A stretch of DNA of 64,000 bases, taken from contig JAHLJT010008446.1 of assembly GCA_031308135.1 (NCBI GenBank), positions 165,156,006 through 165,220,005 on the forward strand, read 5' to 3'. Positions within the stretch are counted from its first letter, which is position 1. Every line of letters begins with the position of its first letter. The DNA is from Acheta domesticus (Eukaryota; Arthropoda; Insecta; Orthoptera; Gryllidae). The notes beneath the pieces are model-generated. The model made no database searches. It had not been told where the DNA came from and worked only from the letters and a program-made list of their open reading frames with translations. Positions 53,481 to 63,830 of the stretch are shown here, one piece after another. A program made the position numbers and the translations under genes.

Positions 53481-54199
53481 AGACAGCTGTGTAATTTGGA
53501 GGAGCTGTGGTGCTGTGAGAGTGGACTGGGTTGGAAAATCCAGCCATGTGTGCCTCGAAACCTTTCAATACATTCTGCAATGTTACATTAATTTGGTTTT
53601 TCTTGCTGTGTTAGTCAGGTAGCATCGCTTGGTCAGTGTGTGCGTCTAATTTTGTGTTTTCGCAACATTGCAAGAGTTTTGTGAAATTGTTAAAGTTTTT
53701 TTTGTATTCTTTGACACCGTTTGGCGCTTCGAGAGCGCTCTAGTAGTATAATTTAGCAACATAACAATTGAATAGCACTAAAAGTGGCAAAAACATGCTA
53801 CCAGAGGTCTGCAACGGCTACTGTGCGGAACGCGACAACAATGGGCGAGCGTTATGCGAACAGAATCATTCTGGGCAGTAATGTAAATTCTGGGTAAAAT
53901 GTATCCCACGTAATGGTTTTCTTCTCCCTCTACTTATTCTATCCTACGATTATAACATAAAACACGTTTTGGTTTTTATCATATTCAGGCTGGCGGCCGG
54001 CCACCGCCGCCGCCTCCGCCGCGCCCGATGCAGGGACTCGCTGACGAAATCTGCCGGAACACTCCAATAGTGACCTCCAAGGACCATAAAAAAACAAACT
54101 ACAGCTAGGTAGTGCCTTCACACAGTCGTAGATGTCGTGCCATGTCAATATCTACTAGTGCTCCGTAGGAATAAATTCAGAAAGCAGATGATACGTCAC
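53481..54199. other. Intergenic
   Basis: Nothing recognised; a short GC-rich CGGCCGGCCACCGCCGCCGC block lies at 53993. Confidence 0.4.
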
Positions 54200-54322
54200 G
54201 ACGGATATATCCGTCTTTAGCGCTCTTGGCACGACCGACCCGCGCCGGATATATCCGGCATTAGCGCTGAAGGCACGAAAGTCTTGCGGCAGATATATCC
54301 GGCATTAGCGCTTAACAGGTTA
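54200..54322 (+). repeat. 44 bp tandem repeat with GATATATC palindromes (three copies)
   Basis: GATATATCC starts at 54204, 54248 and 54292, exactly 44 bp apart. Each is followed by (GC)ATTAGCGCT and, in two copies, GGCACGA. Copy 2 contains the perfect palindrome CCGGATATATCCGG. Confidence 0.95.
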
Positions 54323-55716
54323 ATATATAGACGAATTTTAATATTAATTTTTAAATAATAAATTTTAATATAAAAAAGAATAAAAAGCTTTAAAAATTGA
54401 CTCATCGGACGCACTGGAGAACCTCAAGTGGATCTATTGCAGTTCTGCCTGTAACTTCAAAGAAAAGGCATTCAAAAGTTTTAGAGATAAATTCCGTTCT
54501 TTGTAATGACAAGGCATCGGATGTTTCGGAAATTGCCTATTTTATTCTAATGTACATAAAATCATTAATTTTTCTTCATTTTATACGGTGTAAATACAAA
54601 TGCTCTGCTAAATGTAGATGCAAGTGCAATGAAATATATTAGTACCTTTCCCTTCCAATTTTGTATTGCGTTGTCTTTTTCCAAATATTTTTTTTAGTGT
54701 TATTGTAATTTTCAGGCATCTGAAACGCAGGTCTTAGTTTCTTAACCCGGCAGTGGGCGCGCGGGGTGCCTCAGCCACCCCAGCATTGTTTTGAGCTCAT
54801 TGTTCTTTTAGTTTTATTTATAATCTTGCGAGCTTCTCAATATCTTTCGAGGAAAGCATTGTGCACATTTCTCGACCCTTCTCTTTCAATTGCTTCCTGT
54901 CCTTTTGTGGAAATTTCGTCGTAAAGGCGATGGTGTATTGAAACGAAAAATAATGGAGTAGTATTCAGAGTAAAATAATTAGTATTCAAATTCAGAGGCC
55001 ATGGCGGCTTACATCAACTATTTCACAATAAATTAGTACGCCCAATGACGACAAGACGTTTTGACGCAAGGAAAATAGTACCTACCTCATTTTTGTTTGG
55101 CATATGCGTTTTTCTTATATACTCGTAAAATTATGACCAAATATTCATTGTATTTAATAAATATGCCTTATATTCGGGTTTGTAAGAAACTTAAATGACA
55201 TTACAAATGGTACGCAACGAATTATCTTCCCTTAAGCACTATAAATATATACAAAAATATAAAAATTCATGCAATAAAGGTTTAAATTTATTTTCAGTCA
55301 TTGTTTGCCTTAATTCCTTCAAAAATGTATTGTTTGTCTCTATAAAATTATTTCCAGTCAATCGATAAATTGTTACTTTTCAACAAATTAATCGTTTAAT
55401 TGAAATTGTATTTTCTTTCGATTACAATGAATTGAAAGGGTTGCGATCACTACATGCGGCGACTTTATATCCCGTACATGCATTGAGGGGCGAAGATACC
55501 GTGCAGTCCGGCGCCGGTCGAGTGGTCGTGAGGCCGAGCGGCCGTGTGGCCGAGCGGCCGAGCGCTCGAGTCTCGGCGGGAAGCCGCAAGGCGGCCGGTC
55601 GAAATGTCCGTTAAACAGCTATCTCTTCCCCCCCCGAGCAAGGTCTCCCTCCCTTCCCGAGCGTCGGCGCGAAGCCCGTGAGTCTCGAGCGGTTGTTTTC
55701 GCCTGACTGCAGAGTT
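54323..55716. other. Intergenic
   Basis: AT-rich. 55496-55600 is GC-rich with CGAGCGGCCG words repeated three times. No gene supported. Confidence 0.4.
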
Positions 55717-56215
55717 CTAGTTATAATCTTCATCCAGGCAAGTTGAAAAGTCCAATCTGTATTTCTCCATTCTACTCTTCGTTTTCAAGAAGTCTGGGTA
55801 ATACTGGGATTGTGGACATTGAAGTCCCCCCACAATAAGAAAAGGGGCGGGTAACTGAGAAAACACATATTCGAGTTCCTCTTGTGACACGACGTGGCCA
55901 GGAGGAATGTATATTCTACACACCGTAAATGAAAAGGACGGTAGGTATACCCGAACGCAAACAGTTTGAAGGTCGGTTTCGAACGATAAATTCCTCAAAG
56001 AAAAGGGAGTCGCGGATGAATACCGCCACGCCGCCGTGAGCACGAAGTCCATCGTCTTGATCGAACCGATAGATGCTAAATCCGCGAAGACACAGGGGAT
56101 GATGAGGAAGATGGGTTTCCTGAAGGCAGACTGTAAATGAGTTGTGGCGAGAAATTATCGATCTGAATTCTTCTGAGTCGGTGCGAAGACCATTTAAATT
56201 CCATGGGAGAGCCAT
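55717..56215 (-). pseudogene. Jockey-type LINE endonuclease
   Basis: Minus strand from M-A-L-P-W-N-L-N-G-L (56215; W-N-x-N-G block), then V-C-L-Q-E-T-H-L (Q-E-T catalytic block), H-G-G-V-A-V-F-I-R-D-S-L. After a frame shift: L-Q-T-V-C-V-R-V-Y-L (about 55960), I-Y-I-P-P-G-H and P-F-L-I-V-G-G-L-Q-C-P-Q (the G-D-F-N region, here G-G-L). The endonuclease nicks target DNA for insertion in intact elements. The frame shift and altered G-D-F block make it inactive; the RT is missing. Confidence 0.85.
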
Positions 56216-56625
56216 TATAAGAAATTATTTCTTTGGTTGCTTTCTTTTGTTTCTCACCTTCTGAAGGATTGTAGAGGAACTCCCGTGGTGTTCCTCGTCA
56301 ACAGCAGAGTCATCTTGGTTGCTGCTGGATATGGCAACGTGTGTCGGGAGGATTTCCCGTTTTTTTGCCACAGGTGACCGAGATCTACAGGGGCTGGAGG
56401 ATTGTCAGATGTGTATCTCGGAAACAGAAAAAGGTGGACGGGATTTTGACGACGTATTTTTTTGGGAGGCGGTATCTGCTTGGGATTGATTTCCGTAAGG
56501 GTCTGATGTTTGTTTGATTAGGTTTAGAGGGCGCTTCAACTGCTAAGGTCAACGGCGCCCGTGTCAAAGTATTACTAAAAACAATTAAAGTTCTAATTAA
56601 GGCTTTTTTTAGCCACAATTATGCA
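56216..56625 (-). pseudogene. Possible end of the LINE ORF1 upstream of the endonuclease
   Basis: The minus strand reads Q-K-V-R-N-K-R-K-Q-P-K-K then stop and, a few codons later, the endonuclease ATG. That basic tail followed closely by ORF2 is what a LINE ORF1-ORF2 junction looks like. No zinc knuckles or other ORF1 motif recognised. Confidence 0.35.
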
Positions 56626-56699
56626 CAATGACATCGGATAAAGACGAGTTGACTCCTCCAGGTGACATCCTTTTATTGGAGTCTGAGAAAGGCCAATTC

Positions 56700-58031
56700 C
56701 AATAGAAAACATCCGTGAATATACAACAAAGGACGAAATTTTGTCAAAAGTTCGGTACTGGACTTGGCATCAGTGGCCAACCACGGAACTTCCCGAAGAG
56801 TACAAACCATTCCAAAGGAAGAAAATGGAAATTTCAGTACACAAGGATTGTCTGCTGTGGGGCAATCTGTTGATAGCACCAGAGGTAACTAGGGAACGAT
56901 TTTTGGAACTACTACATGCAAATTACCTAGGAATCGTAGCCATGAAAGCTTGTGCTCGGAGTTATGTATGGTGGCCAAACATAGATCAGGACATAGAAAC
57001 TGTGTAAATCAGTGTAAGACGTGCCAAATTCATGCAAATAATCCACCTAAAGCTCCCCGTCAGAATATCAAAAAAAATTTAAATGCCTGGTCTACATTGC
57101 ACGTGGATTTTGCTGGCCCTCACAAGGAAATGTATACCTGATTGTAGTCGACGCGATGTCCAAGTGGTTAGAAGTGAACATTATGAAATCGATGTCACCT
57201 GTAGAAGTCATCCAGAGTTTCCGGAGAATATTTGCAAGAATGGGAATACCAGATCTTATTATCTCAGATAACGGACGTTCATTTGATTCGAAGGAACTTC
57301 ATGAATTTTACGACCGGAGCCTGATCAAGTACAGTACAATTTCTCCATATCATCCATCGAGCAATGGACAGGCTGAACGTATGGTCCAAACTACGAAGAA
57401 GATCTTAACAAAATTGGAGGAAGGAGATGCTGAACTGCAGGTGCAGAGATTGCTTTTTCGACAGCACACCACAGTGCACGCAGGTACCGAGAAGACGCCT
57501 GCTGAACTTTTGATGGGAAGGAAGCTGCGAACAGTTCTCGATAAAATGCATCCGTATGCATTGCAAGGGAAAAACAAAGGAGACCAAGATACGACGCAGA
57601 AACTGCGCTCGTTTGAAATAGGTGACTCGGTGTATTTCCGGAATTACAATCCAATTGGTCCAAAGTGGTTGCAGGGCAAGGTTCATGACTGCACGGGACC
57701 AGTCTCTTATACAGTTCAACTACCCAATGGAAATATAATCAAACGACATGTTGATCAACTGAGGAGAAGAATCGAGAATACCGAAGGTAACCAGAACAAA
57801 CAGATTGTGGATAAACCACAAACCCAAATTAACCCGCCCAGGATTCCTGTCCCAGCTCAGATCATTAAGTCTCCTGAACCGGAACCATCGACAACACCGT
57901 CCTTTTCACATAGTCCTGATCAAAATGTGTCAGAGGGTTTGGAGCGATCGCCGTTCAACGAGGATCCAGAACTTCGAGCTGAGAGAACTACGAACCTGCG
58001 GGAAGTGGCTAGCCAGAGAGAGGTGAACTAA
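56700..58031 (+). pseudogene. Ty3/gypsy integrase
   Basis: Y-T-T-K-D-E-I-L-S-K-V-R precedes a zinc-binding H2C2 region: L-L-H-A-N-Y-L-G, M-K-A-C-A-R-S-Y-V-W-W-P-N-I-D, then in a new frame C-K-T-C-Q-I-H. The catalytic core has D in T-L-H-V-D-F-A-G-P, a frame shift at about 57135, then L-I-V-V-D-A-M-S-K-W. The second D is in I-S-D-N-G-R-S-F and E in N-G-Q-A-E-R-M-V-Q. The 57156-58031 frame also holds the C-terminal G-D-S-V-Y-F-R-N-Y region and V-D-Q-L-R-R-R. All three DDE residues are present. Two one-base shifts (about 57005, 57135) break the protein. Confidence 0.9.
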
Positions 58032-58127
58032 CGCCGCGAGTGGATCTGCCAGGAGCACCCAACAGTCAGTCGCGGCCCAGTCCATTGATTGTGAGGCCGT
58101 CACGTTACAAGGACTATATTTCGTATT

Positions 58128-58140
58128 AAAGGGGGAAGAG
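58128..58140 (+). other. Polypurine tract
   Basis: AAAGGGGGAAGAG directly precedes the 3' LTR; it is the plus-strand primer site of LTR retrotransposons. Confidence 0.8.
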
Positions 58141-58141
58141 A

Positions 58142-58344
58142 TGTGTATTTGAACTGACTTTTTTATAGTTATGTATGTTCTGTGCCTGTGGTCCGTTTTG
58201 GTTAAAAGTCTGGTGACTGCGTGTTATGCTGGCCGGCAGTCAGTTGCTGTACCACGCGAGTACATGTAGTGCCATGTGTTGTAGATAGTGAATAAATACG
58301 TAACATTCAGATCTTAAACTGTGTATTTAGTTAAATACCTAACA
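58142..58344 (+). repeat. Gypsy 3' LTR (203 bp)
   Basis: Starts TGTGTATTTGAACTG right after the polypurine tract and ends TACCTAACA. It has AATAAA at 58291-58296 as a polyadenylation signal. TG..CA ends. The partner LTR is not in the window. Confidence 0.7.
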
Positions 58345-59300
58345 ATTATTAATATAAGGGAACATCGAATAAGGGAGTAGAGGTTATAATGAGTTGTTTT
58401 ATTGAGTTTTATTACCTAAATGTGTTCTCCAAGTGTTTTATATGTGGACGGAGACTGGCGAATCGAGAAGACACATCAAATTGGCTATTTGCAAATCTAT
58501 GCCCCGACCGAGGTCAGGGCCACCTCGGTCGGGGAAGTGGAAACCGCTCGCGCTCGGTCTGTGGAAGTGGAAACCGCTGCTGCCAACCAGGGTGCGCACT
58601 GAGAGGTGGGTCGTGGTGTCTGCGGCCGTGGGGCCGGGAGCGTTCCGAGCGGGCGGAACAGATGGGGAGGAAATGCCATCCGGGACCTATTCACACCAAG
58701 GCGGCTTGCCGTCGACACAGAGGACAAGGGCCGGGAAGCCCTCACGGGTGTCCCAAACCTACTGTAAAGCCCGAAATGAGGCATGGAACTCCCGACTTTT
58801 GTCCTGTTCTGGACCAACTCAGGTCGATATACTAACGGTGACGGCAGTGAGTAGAAAACAATAGCTCCTGGTTGTCGGTTCAACCCGGCAACCCACCAGA
58901 TGGGCCTCTAGCGAGTCGATTACTTAAGGCAGGATCGGGTGAAGGAGAGCCCCTGCGGTGCTCTGGAATCCACAATTAGAAGTCCCACGGGACATTACCT
59001 ACCGTCAGTTTGCCTTGGTTACGGTCCAACCCAAATCGAGAGCTTAAAGGGGTAGGCATAGGGAGACGAAAAGGAGGCCGGGAGCCCCTCGGACCTAGTC
59101 CGAGCAGTCCTCTGACAGGCTTTCGGGTTCGTCGTGGCAGTGGCCCGCTACTAGGGGCAAAGAGAAAGGACTTGGTGTCCCGGCGCATGTGGCGAGTTGT
59201 CATGCAGGCAGCATTGACTCCGCTAGTAACCTGGATAGCTCTGAGCTGGCAGGGTAGGCATCATTGTCATATTTCAGGCCAGGAAGCATTTTCAGCCAGA
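58345..59300. other. GC-rich block of unknown class with hairpin
   Basis: 58490-59280 is much richer in G/C than its surroundings. It holds a 13 bp-arm hairpin (58502-58534) and a 16 bp direct repeat GGAAGTGGAAACCGCT at 58533 and 58563. Open frames on both strands (about 58389-58883) overlap and have no motif. It may be the 5' region of a LINE, but this is only a guess. Confidence 0.4.
58502..58534. repeat. GC-rich 13 bp-arm hairpin
   Basis: CCCCGACCGAGGT, seven-base loop, ACCTCGGTCGGGG. Perfect arms. Confidence 0.95.
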
Positions 59301-59970
59301 TCAAGACATCCTTTTGCTATTGTTTTCAATCATGTCGACCTCTGATTATGTAAACAATGTTATATTTGAGCCTCAAGATCACAAGACAAGCCTGAAATGT
59401 GAGGAACAAATGTACTCTTAATATTTTATAATTTTCACCTAAATTTATTTATTGTAAAAATACTATTAGACCTAAGGTATTTTTATTTGTTTTACCTTGT
59501 GTGGCCACACAAATCTCATTGAACCAATGTATTATTCTTAAGATTCTATTCAAATTTGTATTTTTCTGAGTATTTTTCAGTACTGTACAGAATTTTTTTA
59601 TTCTGCAACTTTTCATTTCTTTATAATTTTGTTATGCAGTCCTCAAACTGGCTGTTTTATATGTCAAAATACTCAGGCAATAATGTAAATTTAAGGTTTG
59701 GTTACAAACTTCAAAGGTACAGCCTGTGAAAATTATAATAAGCCAAAACCAGATATTATTTATTGACATGTCTTCACAGCTCTAGTCGACTCGCCGCTCA
59801 TAGATAACCCCCCAATCGGGGGCTATAGCTGTATCTGCTATATTCGTCAATTTTTGTAAGAGCAGGGAGCGCTGAAGTGAGAACTTTGTTACCTCTGTGA
59901 TTGGCTGTTACCTGTGTACTGGTATGTCTACGCTTCCCAAAATAGTACCGCGGAAGCCTACAAAATGTTG
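59301..59970. other. AT-rich intergenic
   Basis: Nothing recognised; CCCCCCAATCGGGGG (59806) is a short hairpin. Confidence 0.4.
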
Positions 59971-59973
59971 TAT

Positions 59974-59984
59974 TAAGGTATAAA
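59974..59984 (+). promoter_or_regulatory. TATA-like box, possible LTR or polymerase II promoter
   Basis: GGTATAAAACG about 30 bp before a C/T-rich stretch (CTCGCCCTTGTTCCCCG). About 250 bp further, TTGACAGTCTGGCG resembles an LTR end followed by a TGGCG-type primer site. No coding element follows, so it could be a solo or degraded LTR. Confidence 0.3.
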
Positions 59985-59999
59985 ACGGGTCTGCTCGCC

Positions 60000-61610
60000 C
60001 TTGTTCCCCGCTACTTGTAGGAATGTAACTTTGTCTGTTTAGGTGCTTGAATTAGAAATTTTTCCTGCAAGATAGCCCGGCCTGCGGGTCGTGATGTTTT
60101 AATGTTTTGATGGTTCAGGTCTCTCTCTCTCAATGTGTCCGATTTGGACTTGGTCTTGATGTATTGGCAATGGTATTTTGATGTAATAATGCGATGTATT
60201 GCTATGTACTAATCTCTCGTTTATTGACTATGTTGACAGTCTGGCGTACTTTTTACATGTGAGTTTGTATGACTGTCAGCCGTCTAATTTGAAGTCGTGT
60301 CGCTACATACGGAGTCTTCACGTCGGCGTACGTGGCTCCCCATGAAGTCGACGTTCGGCGCATCAATGTGTCAATAGGCTTGTTCGAAGGGAATAAGCGG
60401 GGCACAGTACGTAAAAGGTAAAAAGTGGCAGTTTGTGCGGCCCGTGCTGTCGCTGACAGTGGTCGTGAGAAGCAAGCTTGCCCAGGTCGGCTCCGTGGCA
60501 GGCATAAGGCCTGTTGAGCCAAGTCAGGTCTGTTTGATTGCTGGTTCAAAGTCAGTGGCTTTGCAGGGGGAGCAGGCAAGCGCTCCGCAGCGACACCTGC
60601 AAGTCCTATTGTTGGTTCAAGGCCTCAGCGGCAATCTTAGACATAGCAGTACAAAATTGTTAATACTTACCTTAATGATGCAAAGTTGGTATGAGAGAGA
60701 GAAAACCACTGTTTTGCTTTAATATCCTCGATCTTTTTCCACGAATTGACTAATTTTTAATGTATTTCAAGGTTTGCAAAGGCATTTTTCCCGAGAGGGC
60801 TTTTTTGTGATATTTTTCTACGAGAAGTTTTCAGAATTTGTTGTAATTTAACTTTATTGGGTTTTGCTATTCTTTTTCAAATGGTTGTAATTGTAAAGGT
60901 TAAAGGTTGTTCCAAATATTTGATTGTAATTCTGTTTGTCAATCAATTGTAATTTTCCTGTTTTTTTAGACTGTAAATTTGTTCTCTGGCTTTCAGATGT
61001 TAGTTGCCTGGAAGCAAAACGATCCTTCCTGTTTAATATTGAAAGTGTACTTGCAGGTGGTCTCCGACAATGCACATGCTTTAGCATATTATTTGATTAA
61101 TAAATGTAATTGTTGTGTTGAAGTCATATGTCTGATATGTGGTCCCCTCCAATCATCCCTAAGATCCTCTCCTTTCGATAGATGATCGTCCTTACGAACC
61201 TGTAAAAAATTGTAATTGTTGACTCCTCAAGTCTGTGGAGAAAACGTCTGATTGTCTAGGAGGTTTCTTGTTGACTTCGCAATCATTCCAGTAGCTGCAC
61301 TGGTCACTAAAGTAAATGTTAATGTGCCACTTTTGTGGCTGGCGACCGTAAGTAAATTAAATTAATTCTGTGCCACTTTCACATTAATTTTTTCAGTGGC
61401 AATTTTCATTATTAGAGTTTCGCCCTTTAAATGCAACATTCATCCAGGCATCGTATGGGTAGGTTGCCGCGAGACAGTCGAGTACCGGCCAACCGGTTGC
61501 CTGCCCGCAGGCGTCCTTGGTCATCGGTTCGATACGCCCAAGGAGCCCACCCCACGGACTTGTCCCCCAGGTATAACAAGTAAGGTGGAATGGTAGACCA
61601 TAAGGCTACT
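60000..61610. other. Intergenic, no gene supported
   Basis: Open frames at 60253-60579 and 60435-60722 have no recognisable motif. Two poorly defined GC-richer blocks (60420-60610, 61460-61580) are probably repeat fragments. Confidence 0.35.
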
Positions 61611-61619
61611 TGCAACAGG

Positions 61620-61865
61620 TACGGAACTACCAAGATAAACACCAACACGGCTTCAGATCCGGCTAGTCTTGCGAAAGTCAACTAGCTACCGTACGCATTG
61701 CCGATTCACTCGACCAAGGAGAACAAAGTGAGGCAATCTTCATCGACTTTTCTAAAGGTATCTGTTTAGTACTTCTCCACAAACTTCTCAATAAAATTAC
61801 TGAATCGGAAGTAGACCGATGGGAAGTCATTTGCATTTGGGAATTTCTCCGCGATCAGTTATTGA
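61620..61865 (+). pseudogene. LINE reverse transcriptase fragment
   Basis: The plus strand reads H-Q-H-G-F-R-S-G then S-C-E-S-Q-L-A-T-V, D-Q-G-E-Q-S-E-A-I-F-I-D-F-S-K (motif A with its aspartate), L-L-H-K-L-L-N-K-I, and I-W-E-F-L-R-D-Q. This is the Q-H-G-F-R-x-G-x-S-C-x-T-Q-L pattern of Jockey/CR1-side LINEs. A stop replaces one residue and the motif after S-K is altered. Neighbouring RT motifs were not found. Confidence 0.75.
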
Positions 61866-61990
61866 TTGATTGATTCGTGTTTCCGGGCACGTCTGTTGAC
61901 GCGCCTGGAAATGCACGTTTTGGGGTCCCCTGATACCGAAAAAATGTTTTTTACAGAACGTTCGTGCCCCCGGAATCAAAGTTGTTACTT
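61866..61990 (+). repeat. CTGTC-family fragment
   Basis: TTTTGGGGTCCCCTGATACC, AAAATGTTTTTTACAGAACG and TTCGTGCC parallel 62650-62710, so this is a piece of the same family interrupted by the SINE. Confidence 0.55.
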
Positions 61991-62490
61991 AGATCGTTAG
62001 TCCGTAAGTGTAGTGCGTGTTTTCACAGGGAGGTGGCGACGATCTTTTCCCCGGTGGATGGCGAGATCTGGTGCCGACCTCCCGTTGGGGTTTTCCCCTG
62101 AACCAGGTGTCTCCCACCAGCGGGGCACCGCCCACAAGCTGTAAGCTCTCGACCGGTCTCCCGACATGTGCGATAGTGTAGTGCGTGTTAGTGTGTGTGC
62201 GTAAGAGGAGAGGATAGGACAAGGAAGAGGAAGGAAAGAATCGCGCGGTCCGTTTGTTAGGGTACTGCTCCGGTATTCGCCCTGGTGTTGATCGGAGAAA
62301 ACACGGAAAACTACCGATCAGAGCATCCGGTCACTAGAATTCTCCTCCAGACAGCGACTGAATTCGACCTAGCTGACAAGCTAGTGTAGAAAATCCTGCC
62401 GCCGTCGGGACTCGAACCTAGGACCTCCCGGTCAGAGAAACTGCAGTGATATCAGGTTGATGCACTGAGCCACCTCTCCCTGTTCCGCGG
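61990..62490 (-). mobile_element. tRNA-derived SINE, most complete minus copy
   Basis: On the minus strand the head (62487 to about 62410) has A box GTGGCTCAGTGCATC and B box GGTTCGAGTCCCGACG. The body reads GCTAGGTCGAATTCAGTCGC, GATCGGTAGTTTTCCGTG, GGGCGAATACCGGAGCAG, TTCTTTCCTTCCTCTTCC, then GGAGACCGGTCGAGAGC and GGTGCCCCGCTGGTGGG to about 62020. Confidence 0.8.
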
Positions 62491-62559
62491 TTGGACTCAA
62501 CGAGTTTGAATTGACGTCACATCTGAGGTTTATGTGACGTTCAGTGTCCCTCTTTAGTT

Positions 62560-62930
62560 TCCCGTATTCATACGTAAATATGGAATAGTATACGTAGTAT
62601 AGGGAAAGTTATGTAACACTATGGAAAATAGATTTCGAGATTTCAACGGAAATACACGTTTTGGGGTCCCCCCAAAAAATGTTTTATACAGAACGTCCGT
62701 CCCTCTGTCCGCATGTCTGTCCTGCGTCTGTCTGTCCCGTGTATGTGAACACCATAAGCGCCTAAGCCATACGTAGGATTTTTTTTTCAATTGAATAAAC
62801 CCCTGTCCTTATGGCCTGAGTCGAACTTCTGCGATTTCGATAAACGTTCATTAATTTTTGGGAGTACTTTACATGAAGCCCCATTTTCAAAATTTTCTCA
62901 AAATGGCTCCCAATTTTTACTTTCTTGCCT
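62560..62930 (+). repeat. CTGTC-family copy E
   Basis: CGTATTCATACGTAAATATG, ATACGTAGTATAGGGAAAGT, GAACGTCCGTCCCTCTGTCC, GTCTGTCCTGCGTCTGTC, TTTGGGAGTACTTTACATGA, CAAAATTTTCTCAAAATGGC. It resembles the foldback centre (3560-3700). Confidence 0.7.
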
Positions 62931-63830
62931 TACAAATACTTCGTAAGAAGGGAAAGTGCGCCGGAAAACGGAGAATTTTCGCCAGAAAAACTCTTATAGC
63001 TGGAGTCTGGTGAGGAAGAAGTGGATAAAATCTGTTGCTAACTTTCGGAAAAAAATCCTCTACCTCGTGGTGTAGTCAAATCCATGTTTTGTTGCTTCTT
63101 GATACTGTAAAATCGACTGACGGCAAAACGTCCGTCCGTCTGTGGTCAACGCTAGCGCCTAAATCGTTCAGCCGATTTTCTTCAAATTTGATATTCCTCA
63201 ATCATTTTTACTGATGTCAAGGCTCCTGGAATTTTTTCATTTTGGAAGTACTTTACATGAAGCCTGTCGTAGATTTTCAAAGTTAATGACATGGCTCCAA
63301 ATTTTTCGATTAAATTTTGTTGTTGAATAATGCGAAGGATGTTTAAGGGAACGATGTAGGTATCATTTTCCGTTGATATCCCCAATTTTTTGAAAATTGC
63401 AATAAACTATTTAAAAACTGCAAAATTGAAAATAATGATTTTTGCCTCAGACAAAGTCGGTTGTACAAAATTAGCACTTTAAATAAGGCTATGCACAATT
63501 TTTTTAGAAAAACGATTTATTTTTGCGTAAATTGCGCTTCAAATTTACAAAACAAAATTCTCAGAAACCGCTCTAATTTTCTTAAAATTTTCTTCACGTG
63601 TGTAATAAGGGACGGTAAATAAATAAATAAACTAGTGCTATAGAATGGCACATACTTTCTCACAGTAGTTATTTTTCTGATGTTCGCCAGAAATAGAATT
63701 TGGAGTAAGCCGTTCACCGCTGCCTTTCTTTGTCACCCAAAGGATATGTTTTTCGCATGTTGACAATTACCAACTTCCTAATGATTGAGCTGGTACAATT
63801 ACGTTTTTGACTAATATACAGAATCTTTAG
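62931..63830 (+). repeat. CTGTC-family copy F
   Basis: Starts with CTTACAAATACTTCGTAAG (one mismatch from the palindrome at 29962) and follows copy C closely, to GTGCTATAGAATGGCACATA (63634) and CAACTTCCTAATGATTGAGC. Copies C and F are the closest pair of this family in the window. Confidence 0.75.

Larger units (their letters stand above)
56630..58344 (+). mobile_element. Ty3/gypsy retrotransposon, integrase to 3' LTR
   Basis: The plus strand begins in the linker after RNase H (P-P-G-D-I-L-L-L-E-S, about 56660). It has the full integrase (56700-57780), a proline-rich tail to the stop at 58031, a polypurine tract at 58128-58140 and a 203 bp LTR at 58142-58344. Protease, RT and the 5' LTR are absent, so it is a 5'-truncated insertion or a deletion product. 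Confidence 0.85.

Noticed and set aside
53126..53482. Protein gene in the GC-rich island
   Set aside because: Both strands are open over the same stretch because of GC composition, and no motif or splice context could be identified. Kept only as an island of unknown role.
58389..58883. Cys/Arg/Gly-rich plus-strand ORF and overlapping minus ORF
   Set aside because: Three overlapping frames are open across the same GC-rich block, and the cysteines do not form a regular zinc pattern.
60253..60722. Open frames on both strands
   Set aside because: No motif, signal peptide or homology could be recognised, and the two strands overlap.
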